Shown piece by piece: positions 17,527 to 25,759 of a DNA stretch of 64,000 nucleotides. The position numbers were made by a program, and so were the translations under genes. The notes beneath the pieces were generated by a model. The model was not told the origin of the DNA. It saw only the letters and a program-made list of their open reading frames with translations, and ran no database searches. Position 1 is the stretch's first letter; each line of letters begins with the position of its first letter. The stretch covers positions 2,921,001-2,985,000 of the forward strand of contig NC_015573.1 of the NCBI RefSeq assembly GCF_000214705.1, read 5' to 3'. The stretch is from Desulfofundulus kuznetsovii DSM 6115 (GTDB lineage: Bacteria; Bacillota; Desulfotomaculia; Desulfotomaculales; Desulfovirgulaceae).

Positions 17527-17612
17527 GTTCTTTTGCCTCCTTTAACTAATAGGTTCACAGAAGATACTCACCGCCAGAAGACACAGCAAGGTACTTTTCC
17601 TCCCTCAAATAA

Positions 17613-17834
17613 GTGATGGTAATAACTATCACAAACACAAAAGCCCCTGAATGGTTGCCGTACACCGCCTCCTTCCCGAGTGCATTCACATTTCTCAAGG
17701 TGTATGCATTCAGCGGAGGATTCCGGGGGAGTTAGTGGCCACAACCCCCTAAATGCCTTGCGTCAAGGTGAATCCTGAATTCCTGGCGATGAGAGGCAGG
17801 GCGATTTTTCCATCTTATGTGATAGTTATCACAT
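17613..17834. promoter_or_regulatory. hyd operon control region with two Rex/CRP-like palindromes
   Basis: The site at 17817-17834 is the perfect palindrome ATGTGATAGTTATCACAT, which fits TGTGA-N6-TCACA (CRP/FNR family) and also the Rex form TTGTGAW-N4-WTCACAA at most positions. A second, imperfect copy at 17613-17632 shares GTGATAGTTAT on the minus strand. Both lie upstream of hydC. NADH-responsive Rex control of an NADH-linked hydrogenase is attractive but unproven. Between them, 17725-17749 can form a hairpin, and TGCATTCA occurs twice (17681-17712). No gene is seen in 17527-18155. Confidence 0.5.
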
Positions 17835-18155
17835 TCCCATTACCAAAAAACCTACTATTAACTTTATTTATGGTAATTTGATAATAACACTTAAGAAGTT
17901 TTATTGCAACATGACATTAAAAAATTGTTCTATAGCCAATATTTAAACTTATTAAAATATTTAATATGCAATGAATACTTGGCGATTATTTGTTTGAGAT
18001 GCCTTATGTTTTTAATGATAACAGCCGGCCCTGATTGGAACCCGGGCCTGGTCGAACACTTCGATCGTGTGCTCGTGTGCCCGGCTTTCCCTTGACAAGG
18101 CTGTTTAAGGTAGATACGATGTAATTGTAATCATTCATAATATGAAAGGAAAAAA

Positions 18156-18394
18156 ATGAGCCCAACGATCTTAAGAGAAAAAGGTTATCGTTTCTTTTTC
18201 TTCTCCCGTGAGGAGACGCGAATGCATGTCCACGTTGTATGTTCCGACGGAGAAGCAAAGTTTTGGCTTCTCCCGGAGATTGAGTTGGCGAAAACCATAA
18301 TTTAACACGGGCTCAGTTGAAGGAAATCGAAAGCATAATTGAGGTGTATTATGATGAGTTCAAAAGCGCTTGGGAAAAGCACTTCGGCAGTTGA
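18156..18394 (+). pseudogene. DUF4160 protein with a -1 frameshift
   Basis: From ATG 18156 the frame reads MSPTILREKGYRFFFFSREE, then HVHVVCSDGEAKFWL, the DUF4160 hallmark, and halts at a TAA at 18303. If one base is added in the run of four A residues near 18290, the frame continues through the expected NHNLTRAQLKEIESII and YYDEFKSAWEKHF to a stop at 18394. So one lost A has broken the gene, unless slippage restores the frame. DUF4160 genes are commonly paired with DUF2442, as here, in a toxin-antitoxin-like arrangement of unproven function. Confidence 0.75.
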
Positions 18395-18620
18395 AATTAC
18401 CCATATTTCAAAGAATGGAGTTTGGCTTCTGGCCTATGACAAAGAGCTGTTCATGGCTTACAAAGATTTCCCATGGTTTAAGGATGCTCCTGTTGGGAAA
18501 ATCCTTAACGTCAAAGAGCTTCATCGGGGGCATTTCTATTGGCCGGATTTAGATGTGGATCTTACCGTTGAGATCATAGAACACCCGGAACGGTTTCCTT
18601 TAAAGGCAAAATACACATAA
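18351..18620 (+). CDS. DUF2442 family protein
   Basis: 89 residues from ATG 18351, which has GAGGTG six bases upstream; an in-frame TTG at 18339 is less likely. The core GVWLLAYDKELFMAYKDFPWF and the later HFYWPDLDVDL with EHPERFP are characteristic of DUF2442. It overlaps the end of the frameshifted DUF4160 gene by 44 bp. The pair is often considered a type II-like module, but no activity can be inferred. Confidence 0.82.
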   Translation: MMSSKALGKSTSAVEITHISKNGVWLLAYDKELFMAYKDFPWFKDAPVGKILNVKELHRGHFYWPDLDVDLTVEIIEHPERFPLKAKYT

Positions 18621-18799
18621 GACGGATGGTGGCGCAGGCAAGTAAAAACAAACCCGGCCGCCACCGGATGGCGGAAGCCGGGGAAGACGGAAGGAAGATC
18701 ATGCCCCGCATCGAGGGCTAAAAAATTTTTCCGACAATAAAAATACAGCAGGAAATTCTGGAGGGCAAGGCGAAATAGTTTAGTTAAAAAATAGCGTTA

Positions 18800-18905
18800 G
18801 CGTTCTCCGAGCCCGATTACCTGTGGCCATGGCTATGGTTTTCGGGCCGGCAGGGTATACCGGGAAACTGGTGTGCCTCCCAGTGCGGAAAGGAGAACAC
18901 TGCCA
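18800..18905 (+). ncRNA. Candidate Moco/tungsten-cofactor (Moco RNA motif) riboswitch aptamer
   Basis: GTTCTCC (18802-18808) pairs perfectly with GGAGAAC (18892-18898), closing a structure of about 97 nt. Inside, GCCCGA (18811-18816) pairs with TCGGGC (18842-18847). The 3' part GTGCCTCCCAGTGCGGAAAG resembles the conserved core that I recall for the Moco RNA motif. It lies on the plus strand ahead of two tandem terminators and the tungstate-binding gene tupA. Context, pairing and partial sequence memory support the call; no covariance model was run. Confidence 0.6.
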
Positions 18906-18923
18906 AGCTTTTAAGTGGGTAGG

Positions 18924-18957
18924 CTGTGTTCTGTTTCCCGCAGAACACAGTTTTTTT
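18924..18957 (+). terminator. First riboswitch-associated terminator
   Basis: Perfect 10-bp stem CTGTGTTCTG/CAGAACACAG (18924-18933, 18941-18950) with a 7-base loop and a 7-T run. It lies 19 bp after the aptamer candidate and well ahead of tupA. Confidence 0.85.
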
Positions 18958-18993
18958 CTGCGGACGTATAACCACCCGGCCGCCCGGAAAACG

Positions 18994-19031
18994 GCTGTGC
19001 TTCTGCCTTTTCGCCAGAGCACAGCTTTTTT
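18994..19031 (+). terminator. Second riboswitch-associated terminator
   Basis: Stem GCTGTGCT/AGCACAGC (18994-19001 with 19018-19025), extended by TCTG/CAG inside, then a run of six T. A second intrinsic terminator so close to the first points to tight attenuation of tupA transcription. The remaining leader to 19244 contains no gene. Confidence 0.8.
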
Positions 19032-19244
19032 GCTTTAAAACAAACCTTGAGGTCCCTGCCGGCCATGAATCCAATTATGTATGGCCTGTCCTTAAGGCAG
19101 TCAGGAGGTGAGAGAAGTGCTCTCTGATACTTATTGCCGGCGCGGAGCAAATAAGTGATCGAGACAATACAGTGCCGCAAGCGGGTTAACTGAACACTTA
19201 CTTTTGATCAAATCCAATCCAAATACCTGAAGAGGTGAACGACA

Positions 19245-20138
19245 ATGTTCAAGCGAATTCTTACCCCTGTATTAACCCTTCTCCTTGCGCTCGTGCTTAT
19301 TGCGGGCTGCTCTTCCAATAGCGCACAGGAAGAAGCAAAACAGGGACAGCCGGCCCGGGAAAAACCGCAAAAACAGGACGTAATTCTGGCCACCACCACC
19401 AGCACCCAGGACAGCGGCCTTCTGGATGTGCTTATTCCGGAATTTGAAAAGAAAACCGGTTATAAGGTGAAAACCATTGCCGTGGGTACGGGCCAGGCCC
19501 TGGAAATGGGTAAAAAAGGTGAAGCGGACGTGCTGCTGGTGCACGCCCCCAAAGCGGAAAAGGAACTGGTGGACAGCGGCGTGGGCATCAACTACCGGCT
19601 GGTAATGCATAACGACTTTATCGTGGTCGGTCCGGAAAACGACCCGGCCGGAGTCAAGTCGGCCCAAAACACTGTGGAAGCCTTTAAAAAAATCGCCCAA
19701 ACCCGGAGCACCTTTGTTTCCCGCGGGGATGAATCGGGCACCCACAAGAAAGAAAAAGACATCTGGAAAGAAGCCGGCATTACCCCCGGCGGCAAATGGT
19801 ACCAGGAAGCCGGCACGGGCATGGGCAATACTCTGAACATTGCCTCGGAAAAGGGAGGCTATACCCTCAGCGACCGGGCCACCTACCTGGCCAACCAGAA
19901 GCACCTGAAGTTGAAGATCCTTTATGAAGGGGACAAAACCCTGCTCAATATCTACCACGTCATGCAGGTGAACCCGGAAAAATTCAGCAAGGTCAATGCC
20001 GAAGGTGCCAAAGCCTTTGTGGACTTCATGGTTTCACCTGAAACCCAGCAAATTATCGGTAAGTTCGGGGTGGACAAGTACGGCCAGCCGCTGTTCTTCC
20101 CCGATGCCGGTAAAAAGGAAGAAGAACTGGGGAAGTAG
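19245..20138 (+). CDS. tupA: Tungstate ABC transporter substrate-binding lipoprotein TupA
   Basis: 297 residues. A lipoprotein signal (LALVLIAGCSS, lipidated Cys about residue 22) is followed by the TupA core, beginning ATTTSTQDSGLLD, with VGTGQALEMGKKGEADVLLVHAP and SRGDESGTHKKE, residues of the oxyanion site. It captures tungstate outside the membrane for TupBC. The chain has a low-complexity K/E linker after the lipobox. Expression is probably gated by the riboswitch-like leader and two terminators upstream. Tungsten supply fits the two AOR genes in this window. Confidence 0.93.
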   Translation: MFKRILTPVLTLLLALVLIAGCSSNSAQEEAKQGQPAREKPQKQDVILATTTSTQDSGLLDVLIPEFEKKTGYKVKTIAVGTGQALEMGKKGEADVLLVHAPKAEKELVDSGVGINYRLVMHNDFIVVGPENDPAGVKSAQNTVEAFKKIAQTRSTFVSRGDESGTHKKEKDIWKEAGITPGGKWYQEAGTGMGNTLNIASEKGGYTLSDRATYLANQKHLKLKILYEGDKTLLNIYHVMQVNPEKFSKVNAEGAKAFVDFMVSPETQQIIGKFGVDKYGQPLFFPDAGKKEEELGK

Positions 20139-20150
20139 GATAGAAATGAA

Positions 20151-20204
20151 ACCGCCCGCCCTGCCTTAAACCTTTTAGCCATAAATGCAGGGCGGTTACT
20201 TTTA
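20151..20204 (+). terminator. Hairpin between tupA and tupC
   Basis: GCCCTGC (20158-20164) can pair with GCAGGGC (20187-20193), followed by TTACTTTT. The poly-T is weak, so it may reduce rather than stop transcription into tupC. Confidence 0.45.
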
Positions 20205-20317
20205 AGCTTTGCGTTGATTAAGGTAGCCATCGGTACCGGATTTGACTGGTACCAGCACAAAAAGTTTGCCTAGCTTTGTATAGGGAAAATTGACCTCTTA
20301 GAAGTGGGGATTATCCA

Positions 20318-21064
20318 GTGAACAACACCATCTTAGAAGTGTACAATCTACAGTTCAAGCGGGGAAACCGGGAAATTTTAAATATCGATCATTTTGCCCT
20401 TCATGAGAGGGAAACCATCGCCCTGATCGGGCCAAATGGAGCCGGCAAAAGTACCCTGTTGCAGGTAATGGCCCTTTTATTAAAACCAACCCGCGGAACC
20501 GTGGAATTCCGGGGCGTACCGGCCACCCCCCGAAACGCCCTGGCCATTCGCCGGCGCATGGCCGTGGTGTTCCAGGAACCGCTTCTTTTAAATACGACGG
20601 TCTATGAGAATGTGGCCACAGGACTGAAGCTGCGGGGAGTTCCCCGGCAGGAAATAAAAAAAAGGGTTGGCCGCTGGCTGGAACTGCTGGGCATCGCCCA
20701 CCTGGCCGGGCGCCGCTCCCACCAGCTTTCAGGGGGAGAAGCCCAGAGGGTCAGCCTGGCCAGGGCCTTTGCCCTGGAACCGGACGTTTTGTTCCTGGAC
20801 GAACCCTTTTCCGCCCTGGATTTCCCCACCCGCCTGTCCCTGCTCAATGAACTGGACAGGCTTTTAAAAGATACGGGGATTGCTGCTATTTTTGTAACCC
20901 ATGATTTTTCGGAGGTGCCCTATCTCACCGACCGGGTGGCCGTGCTCAAAAACGGCCGCCTCGTCAAAACAGGCACCTTCGAGGAAATATTTAAAGTAAA
21001 GCCCCGGCGGGAGAACTACATTACCTCCCTTTACCGGGTTTTTGAAAGCGACGCGGCGGGGTAA
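20318..21064 (+). CDS. tupC: Tungstate ABC transporter ATP-binding protein TupC
   Basis: 248 residues with a full set of ABC motifs: Walker A GPNGAGKST (about residue 38), Q-loop VVFQEPLLL, signature LSGGEAQRVSLARA, Walker B VLFLDEPFSALD and switch His in VTHDF. It powers tungstate import with TupA, encoded 180 bp upstream, and a permease. The permease is not adjacent; a TupB-type gene lies 6 kb away on the other strand at 27052-27750. Confidence 0.88.
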   Translation: MNNTILEVYNLQFKRGNREILNIDHFALHERETIALIGPNGAGKSTLLQVMALLLKPTRGTVEFRGVPATPRNALAIRRRMAVVFQEPLLLNTTVYENVATGLKLRGVPRQEIKKRVGRWLELLGIAHLAGRRSHQLSGGEAQRVSLARAFALEPDVLFLDEPFSALDFPTRLSLLNELDRLLKDTGIAAIFVTHDFSEVPYLTDRVAVLKNGRLVKTGTFEEIFKVKPRRENYITSLYRVFESDAAG

Positions 21065-21140
21065 AGCAAAACACAAGCCGGCCCGGACCATTCACCGGCA
21101 ACCTTGCCCCCGGGCGGCGGCCAAACACATTAAACAGTTG

Positions 21141-21761
21141 TTAAACAGACATACGTCTAAGAAATTCTCTTAACTGCCCGAAGGCATCACTGGACAAAGA
21201 GAAGTATCCTGCCAGGGCCGCTTCACCCAAACGTTTCCCAACCTCGGGACGGGAAGCTAAAAAAACCTGCAGCATTGCTTTCGAAATCTGCCGTGGTAAA
21301 GAAAGGCTCATATTCTGCAGGCATTCAAAATATTGTTTTACGCAAAGCAAAGCAGGCTCATCTTGAACGGCAGCCAGGCATACATCTTCCAGCATCCCAG
21401 GCCTGTTATCTCCAGGCAAAACGACGGCTGTAACAGAAGGATTACTTCCGGCGGAAACCAGGGGGGCAGGGGGAACGGGCAGACCTGCGGACCCTAAAGC
21501 ACTGCAAATACTTTGAAAAGCCGCCCGGGCGTCTTCATCCGCATCCCTGACAATCCCCAGGGAAATTATTTTCGTAAAACCGGGAGAGTTCACAAGCGCC
21601 TTTAAATTCCCGGGCAGCCGGGATTTTCCCCCGATAGGCAAAATCTGAATATCAGGCAGGTTTAATTCGTTTTTGCAGTTATCAATGAGCGCGGCAAAGA
21701 AAAGCTCTTCATCCTTACCCTCCACCACCAGCACATGGGATTTCTCTATCCTGACGCTCAC
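21141..21761 (-). CDS. TOPRIM-domain protein (DUF3226-like) paired with an AAA ATPase
   Basis: 206 residues from GTG 21761, which overlaps the stop of the ATPase gene by one base and has GGAGGT upstream. The N-terminal half shows TOPRIM hallmarks: the Glu in VLVVEGKDEELFF and the acidic motif IVRDADED. The C-terminal half is helical. Such proteins are nucleases or nucleotide-binding partners. Coupling to an AAA ATPase with its own Walker motifs resembles split OLD-type systems and the PARIS anti-phage pair (ATPase AriA with TOPRIM AriB). A defence role is inference. Confidence 0.65.
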   Translation of the reverse strand: MSVRIEKSHVLVVEGKDEELFFAALIDNCKNELNLPDIQILPIGGKSRLPGNLKALVNSPGFTKIISLGIVRDADEDARAAFQSICSALGSAGLPVPPAPLVSAGSNPSVTAVVLPGDNRPGMLEDVCLAAVQDEPALLCVKQYFECLQNMSLSLPRQISKAMLQVFLASRPEVGKRLGEAALAGYFSLSSDAFGQLREFLRRMSV

Positions 21762-22852
21762 TATCGCACCTCCAGGTCCGTCTCCATGGCCGCTTCCAGC
21801 GTTTCCTGGTCGTAGGCAATTACCCGGGTACTTTTTCCCAGGGTTTCCAGCCGGTACAGACAAAAATCATAGTGCCCGCTATCCCTAAACGCCCTGTGGG
21901 CAGCCCTAATACACTCAAGACTATGGGTGGTGGCAAAAATTTGGGTATTAAACGTCCGTGCTGCTTCCCCAATGACCCGCCACACTTTATATAAAACGGA
22001 GTGGTGAAGCCCGTTCTCGATTTCATCTACAAGCACCACACCTTTTCCAGTATTGGCAATCGCCAGCACCAGACTGGCCAAACGTACCATTCCTTCTCCC
22101 ATAACCGGCAGGGGAATGAGACGGCCATGGCCGAGATCGCCGTAGATCATTGGTACCCCCCCGGCAACCACCACGCTCAGGCGGCGCAGCCGTGGCTCAA
22201 CCGTTTTTAAGACTTTTAAAAGTACATCCTGCTTACCAGTGATCTCCAGTCTTCCAAAACGCTCGGCATCTTCAGCAGGAGAAATCCGGCCGCGTGCAGC
22301 CAGGAAGACAGCCGGGATGGGCGACGGAGGCGGAGGAAAAGGCTGGACCTGAATTCCTTTCGGCCCCACAACCAGATAGTGCTTACCCTTTCGCTGTGCC
22401 TCATTGTATTCCAGCTCAAGCACAAGATCAGTGTCGGTGGACAGCAACGGTTCAGCAGGTTTCCCCTGATTTGAGTGTATAAATAAGCTAACTCCCGGAT
22501 TTTCCAGGGGTTCACGGAGTATCCTCAACCTGAGGGTGCGGTAACCCGCAGTTTTGCTTTTCCCTGTTAGTTCTATTTCCTTTGCCGGATCAAAGCCGGT
22601 AAAAAGGGAATCCCATGGTGTTTCTGCGGTTCTTCCTGATTCGATCTTAAAAGACGGCTCGATACCTCGAAACGTACTGATGCGCAGGACCAGCTCGGGG
22701 TTATATGCTCCACAGTGCAGGAATAGAGCCTCCAAAAGGGCTGTTTTGCCGACGTTATTCATCCCTGCAATCAGGTTGACGGGAGCTAATTTTTCGATAA
22801 TCAGCTCTTGGAAACACCGAAAGTTAGAGACTTTAAATGAAAGATACATCAT
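21761..22852 (-). CDS. AAA ATPase (AAA_15/AAA_21, OLD/PARIS-like)
   Basis: 363 residues. It begins MYLSFKVSNFRCFQEL, typical of RecF/SMC-like ATPases, with Walker A GMNNVGKTALLEALF (about 30-44), Walker B VVLVDEIENGLHHSV and a signature-like GEGMVRLASLVLAIANTGKG between them, plus a downstream TTHSLE. There is no nuclease domain in the chain; the TOPRIM domain is encoded by the next gene. The two genes form a coupled minus-strand operon with no other obvious member. Confidence 0.8.
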   Translation of the reverse strand: MMYLSFKVSNFRCFQELIIEKLAPVNLIAGMNNVGKTALLEALFLHCGAYNPELVLRISTFRGIEPSFKIESGRTAETPWDSLFTGFDPAKEIELTGKSKTAGYRTLRLRILREPLENPGVSLFIHSNQGKPAEPLLSTDTDLVLELEYNEAQRKGKHYLVVGPKGIQVQPFPPPPSPIPAVFLAARGRISPAEDAERFGRLEITGKQDVLLKVLKTVEPRLRRLSVVVAGGVPMIYGDLGHGRLIPLPVMGEGMVRLASLVLAIANTGKGVVLVDEIENGLHHSVLYKVWRVIGEAARTFNTQIFATTHSLECIRAAHRAFRDSGHYDFCLYRLETLGKSTRVIAYDQETLEAAMETDLEVR

Positions 22853-22958
22853 AAAGTCCTCCCATAGTATCGATTTCCTTTACTGTTGCCGTCCTGCGCC
22901 TCCGCTTTCCTGGTATCCTTTTTGTAATAGATATGCTCCGTTTCTTTAGAAAAGATCC

Positions 22959-23720
22959 TTATTCCGGCCCCGTAATCATGCGGGTGATGGCGCTGGCCAG
23001 GGCGGCGGCACCAAAACCGTTATCGATATTTACCACGCCAATACCGGAAGCGCAGCTGTTCAGCATGGTGAGAAGGGCGGCCAGGCCGTGAAAACTGGCC
23101 CCGTAACCGACGCTGGTGGGCACGGCGATGACCGGCTGCTCCGCCAGCCCGGCCACCACGCTGGCCAGGGCTCCCTCCATTCCCGCCACCACAATGATGA
23201 CCTGCGCCCACCGGATCATCTCCAGTTTGTCCAGCAGACGATGGATGCCCGCCACTCCTACGTCGTAGCAGCGGCGCACGTGGTTGCCCATCACTTCGGC
23301 GGTCACGGCTGCTTCCTCGGCCACCGGGAGATCAGCGGTCCCCGCCGACATCACCAGCACTTTACCCTTTGGCTGCGGGCGCTCCCCGCGGTACACCACA
23401 ATAGTGCGCGCCAGTTCCGAATAAACGGCGTCGCTGAAAACGGCCCGTACTGCTTCGTATACCTCCCGGGCGGCCCGGGTGGCCAGAACGGTCCGGTTGT
23501 TCCCGCAAAGCCTCTGCACAATCTCCACTACTTGTTCCGTGGTTTTGCCCTGGCAGAAAACCACTTCCGGGAAACCCTTGCGCAGGGCCCGGTGGTGATC
23601 CACCTTGGCAAACCCCAGGTCTTCGTAGGGCAGGGTCTTGAGCCTCTCTATGGCCGCATCCACTTCCAGGCGGCCGCGGCGCACATCTTCCAGCAATAGA
23701 CGTAATTCATCTTTAGTCAT
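22959..23720 (-). CDS. larB: LarB, nickel-pincer cofactor carboxylase/hydrolase
   Basis: 253 residues of the PurE-like LarB family. The helical N-terminus (ELRLLLEDVRRGRLEVDAAI) leads into a PurE-type core with SAGTADLPVAEEAAVTAEVMG, VVAGMEGALASVVAGL and PTSVGYGASF. LarB carboxylates nicotinic acid adenine dinucleotide, the first step of nickel pincer nucleotide synthesis for lactate racemase-like enzymes. No larC or larE is visible, so the partners must lie elsewhere. It lies 89 bp after the MoeA-like genes. Confidence 0.88.
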   Translation of the reverse strand: MTKDELRLLLEDVRRGRLEVDAAIERLKTLPYEDLGFAKVDHHRALRKGFPEVVFCQGKTTEQVVEIVQRLCGNNRTVLATRAAREVYEAVRAVFSDAVYSELARTIVVYRGERPQPKGKVLVMSAGTADLPVAEEAAVTAEVMGNHVRRCYDVGVAGIHRLLDKLEMIRWAQVIIVVAGMEGALASVVAGLAEQPVIAVPTSVGYGASFHGLAALLTMLNSCASGIGVVNIDNGFGAAALASAITRMITGPE

Positions 23721-23809
23721 TCATCCTTCTCCCCTGAAAGAAGGCCGGATAAATATGGATACCGGCCCGGAATAATATCCCTGGAACATGGTCGTATCAA
23801 GATTGCCTC

Positions 23810-25756
23810 TTACTTCTGTTCCCACATGACCTTGCCGCAGTCCCGCAGGTCGTAGCCGCCCAGGGCCTGTACCTCTTTCCGGAACTCCGGCAGGTCCATC
23901 ACGGTCAACAAACGCTGGATGTAAGGTGTATCCCAGTATTCCCGGGGGATGCAGAGGTCGTAACGCTCCTCGGCCAGGGGTATGAAGTCGAGCCCCAGGG
24001 CCACCGCGGCGGCCCGGATGCCAAGCCCCGCGTCCACCCCGCCGGCCACGGCCGCCGCTACGGCCATGTGGGTGTATTCCTCCCGCTCGTAACCGTTTAT
24101 TTGGTCCGGGCTGATCCCCAGCTGTTTCAAGTGGTAATCCAGCAAAACCCGGGTACCCGCCCCCCGCTGCCGGTTCACAAAGGTAACGTCAGGCCGGGCC
24201 AGGTCCTCCAGCCCCCGGATCCCTTTGGGATTGCCTTTGGCCACAATCAGCCCCTGCTCCCGGTAGACCAGGTTGACCAGCACTACTCCCCTGCCCGGCA
24301 GCAGCCGCTGGATATAGGAAACGTTGTACTCCCCCGTTTCCTCATCCAAAAGGTGCGTGCCGGCACAGTGGGCCTCTCCCCTTTTCAAGGCGTTCAAACC
24401 CGCCAGGCTCCCTACATGGGCGCTGGACAGGCTGGCCTGGGGGTAAAGGCGGCGCAGGTAATTGGCCAGGACGTCCAGGGCGATATCGTGGCTGCCGATG
24501 ATGACGGTGGTTTCCTTGATCTCCTCCAGGGGACGCAGGAGCTCCACCGGCACCGCCTGGCCCGCACCGTAACCCTCGGAAAGCCGGGGCACCCGCACAA
24601 TGCCGTCGGCCCGGATCAGGGACATGATGATGCCCGCTCCCCGGGATATGGGTGTGGCAATGATCTTGTCCCCCACCTGTCCCAGTTTGACCCGTACAAA
24701 CTCCTCCACTCCCAGGGAGGAGACCAGCTTGCGGGAAACGGTGGCTTCAATTTTCCGGCGGGCGGGCGGGACGGAACCAAGCTTTTTGTATATGATGGGT
24801 TTAACAAACAAATCAGCACACAGGTAGGCCGATACGGGGTAACCGGGCACCCCGATCACCGGCCGCCCGTCCACTTCCCCCAGGATCACCGGTTTCCCCG
24901 GCCTGGTGGCCACACCGTGCACCAGCACCCGGCCCAGACTTCTGATTACTTCCGCCGTGTAATCCTCGCTGCCGGCCGAAGAGCCGGCATTGATGAGCAC
25001 CACATCGGATTCCTGCAGGGCTTCCAGCAGGGACTGGCGCAGGGCCTCAAAATCATCGGCGGTGATTTTTTTGCGGACCGGATCGCCCCCCCACTCGCTC
25101 ACCAGGCCTGCCAGCATCCGGCTGTTATAGTCGATAATATCTCCGGGCCTCAGCTCCCGGCCCGGCTCCACCAGTTCCGTACCGGTGGGCAAAATGGCCA
25201 CCCGCGGCCGGGGGTGGACGGAAATTTCCGTTACCCCGCCGGCCAGGAGCCCCCCGATGTCCACCGGGCGCACCCGGTGATTGGCGGGAACGATCATTTC
25301 CGTAGCAACGATATCTTCCCCAATGGGCCGCACGTGCTGCCAGGGGTAAACCGGCTGGGTGATCTCCAGGACTTCCGGGGACACAAAATGCACGTCCTCC
25401 ACCATGATCACCGCATCGTACCCTTCAGGGAGGGGATCACCCGTATCGACCATGATGGCCTCGCTGCCCACAGCCAGCCGTTTGGGAGCAGTTTCGGAAG
25501 CACCAAAGGTCAGGGCAGCCTTCACCGCATAGCCGTCCATGGCCGCCGCGTGGTAGTGGGGCGAAGACACCCGTGCATAAACGGGAGCCGCCGTCACCCG
25601 GCCCCGGGCCTCCTCCACCGCCACAACCTCGGGCGGCCCGGGATTGAGTGCCCCCTTTTGCTCAAGGTAAGCCATGTATTCTTCCAGGGCTTCTTCCCAG
25701 GGCCGGTCGTCCAGATAAACGTCCCGTTTGCCCGTGACCTTAGACAACGCCATCAC
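23810..25756 (-). CDS. moeA: MoeA-family molybdopterin molybdenumtransferase fused to a periplasmic-binding-like domain
   Basis: 648 residues. Residues 1 to about 410 are MoeA: SSPHYHAAAMDGYAVKA, DTGDPLPEGYDAVIMVEDV, GDIIDYNSRML, NAGSSAGSEDYT and GVPGYPVSAYL. The last 230 residues form a PBP-like domain (TVIIGSHDIALDVLANYL ... GVDAGLGIRAAAVALGLDF). MoeA inserts Mo or W into the adenylated pterin. The fused domain resembles ones that bind oxyanions or small ligands and may sense the metal, which is inference. It follows another moeA gene with a 3-bp gap. Confidence 0.88.
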   Translation of the reverse strand: MMALSKVTGKRDVYLDDRPWEEALEEYMAYLEQKGALNPGPPEVVAVEEARGRVTAAPVYARVSSPHYHAAAMDGYAVKAALTFGASETAPKRLAVGSEAIMVDTGDPLPEGYDAVIMVEDVHFVSPEVLEITQPVYPWQHVRPIGEDIVATEMIVPANHRVRPVDIGGLLAGGVTEISVHPRPRVAILPTGTELVEPGRELRPGDIIDYNSRMLAGLVSEWGGDPVRKKITADDFEALRQSLLEALQESDVVLINAGSSAGSEDYTAEVIRSLGRVLVHGVATRPGKPVILGEVDGRPVIGVPGYPVSAYLCADLFVKPIIYKKLGSVPPARRKIEATVSRKLVSSLGVEEFVRVKLGQVGDKIIATPISRGAGIIMSLIRADGIVRVPRLSEGYGAGQAVPVELLRPLEEIKETTVIIGSHDIALDVLANYLRRLYPQASLSSAHVGSLAGLNALKRGEAHCAGTHLLDEETGEYNVSYIQRLLPGRGVVLVNLVYREQGLIVAKGNPKGIRGLEDLARPDVTFVNRQRGAGTRVLLDYHLKQLGISPDQINGYEREEYTHMAVAAAVAGGVDAGLGIRAAAVALGLDFIPLAEERYDLCIPREYWDTPYIQRLLTVMDLPEFRKEVQALGGYDLRDCGKVMWEQK

Positions 25757-25759
25757 TCC

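Noticed and set aside
18004-18258. 84-residue minus-strand open frame overlapping the DUF4160 gene
   Set aside because: Antisense to a recognisable DUF4160 sequence; no start signal or motif.
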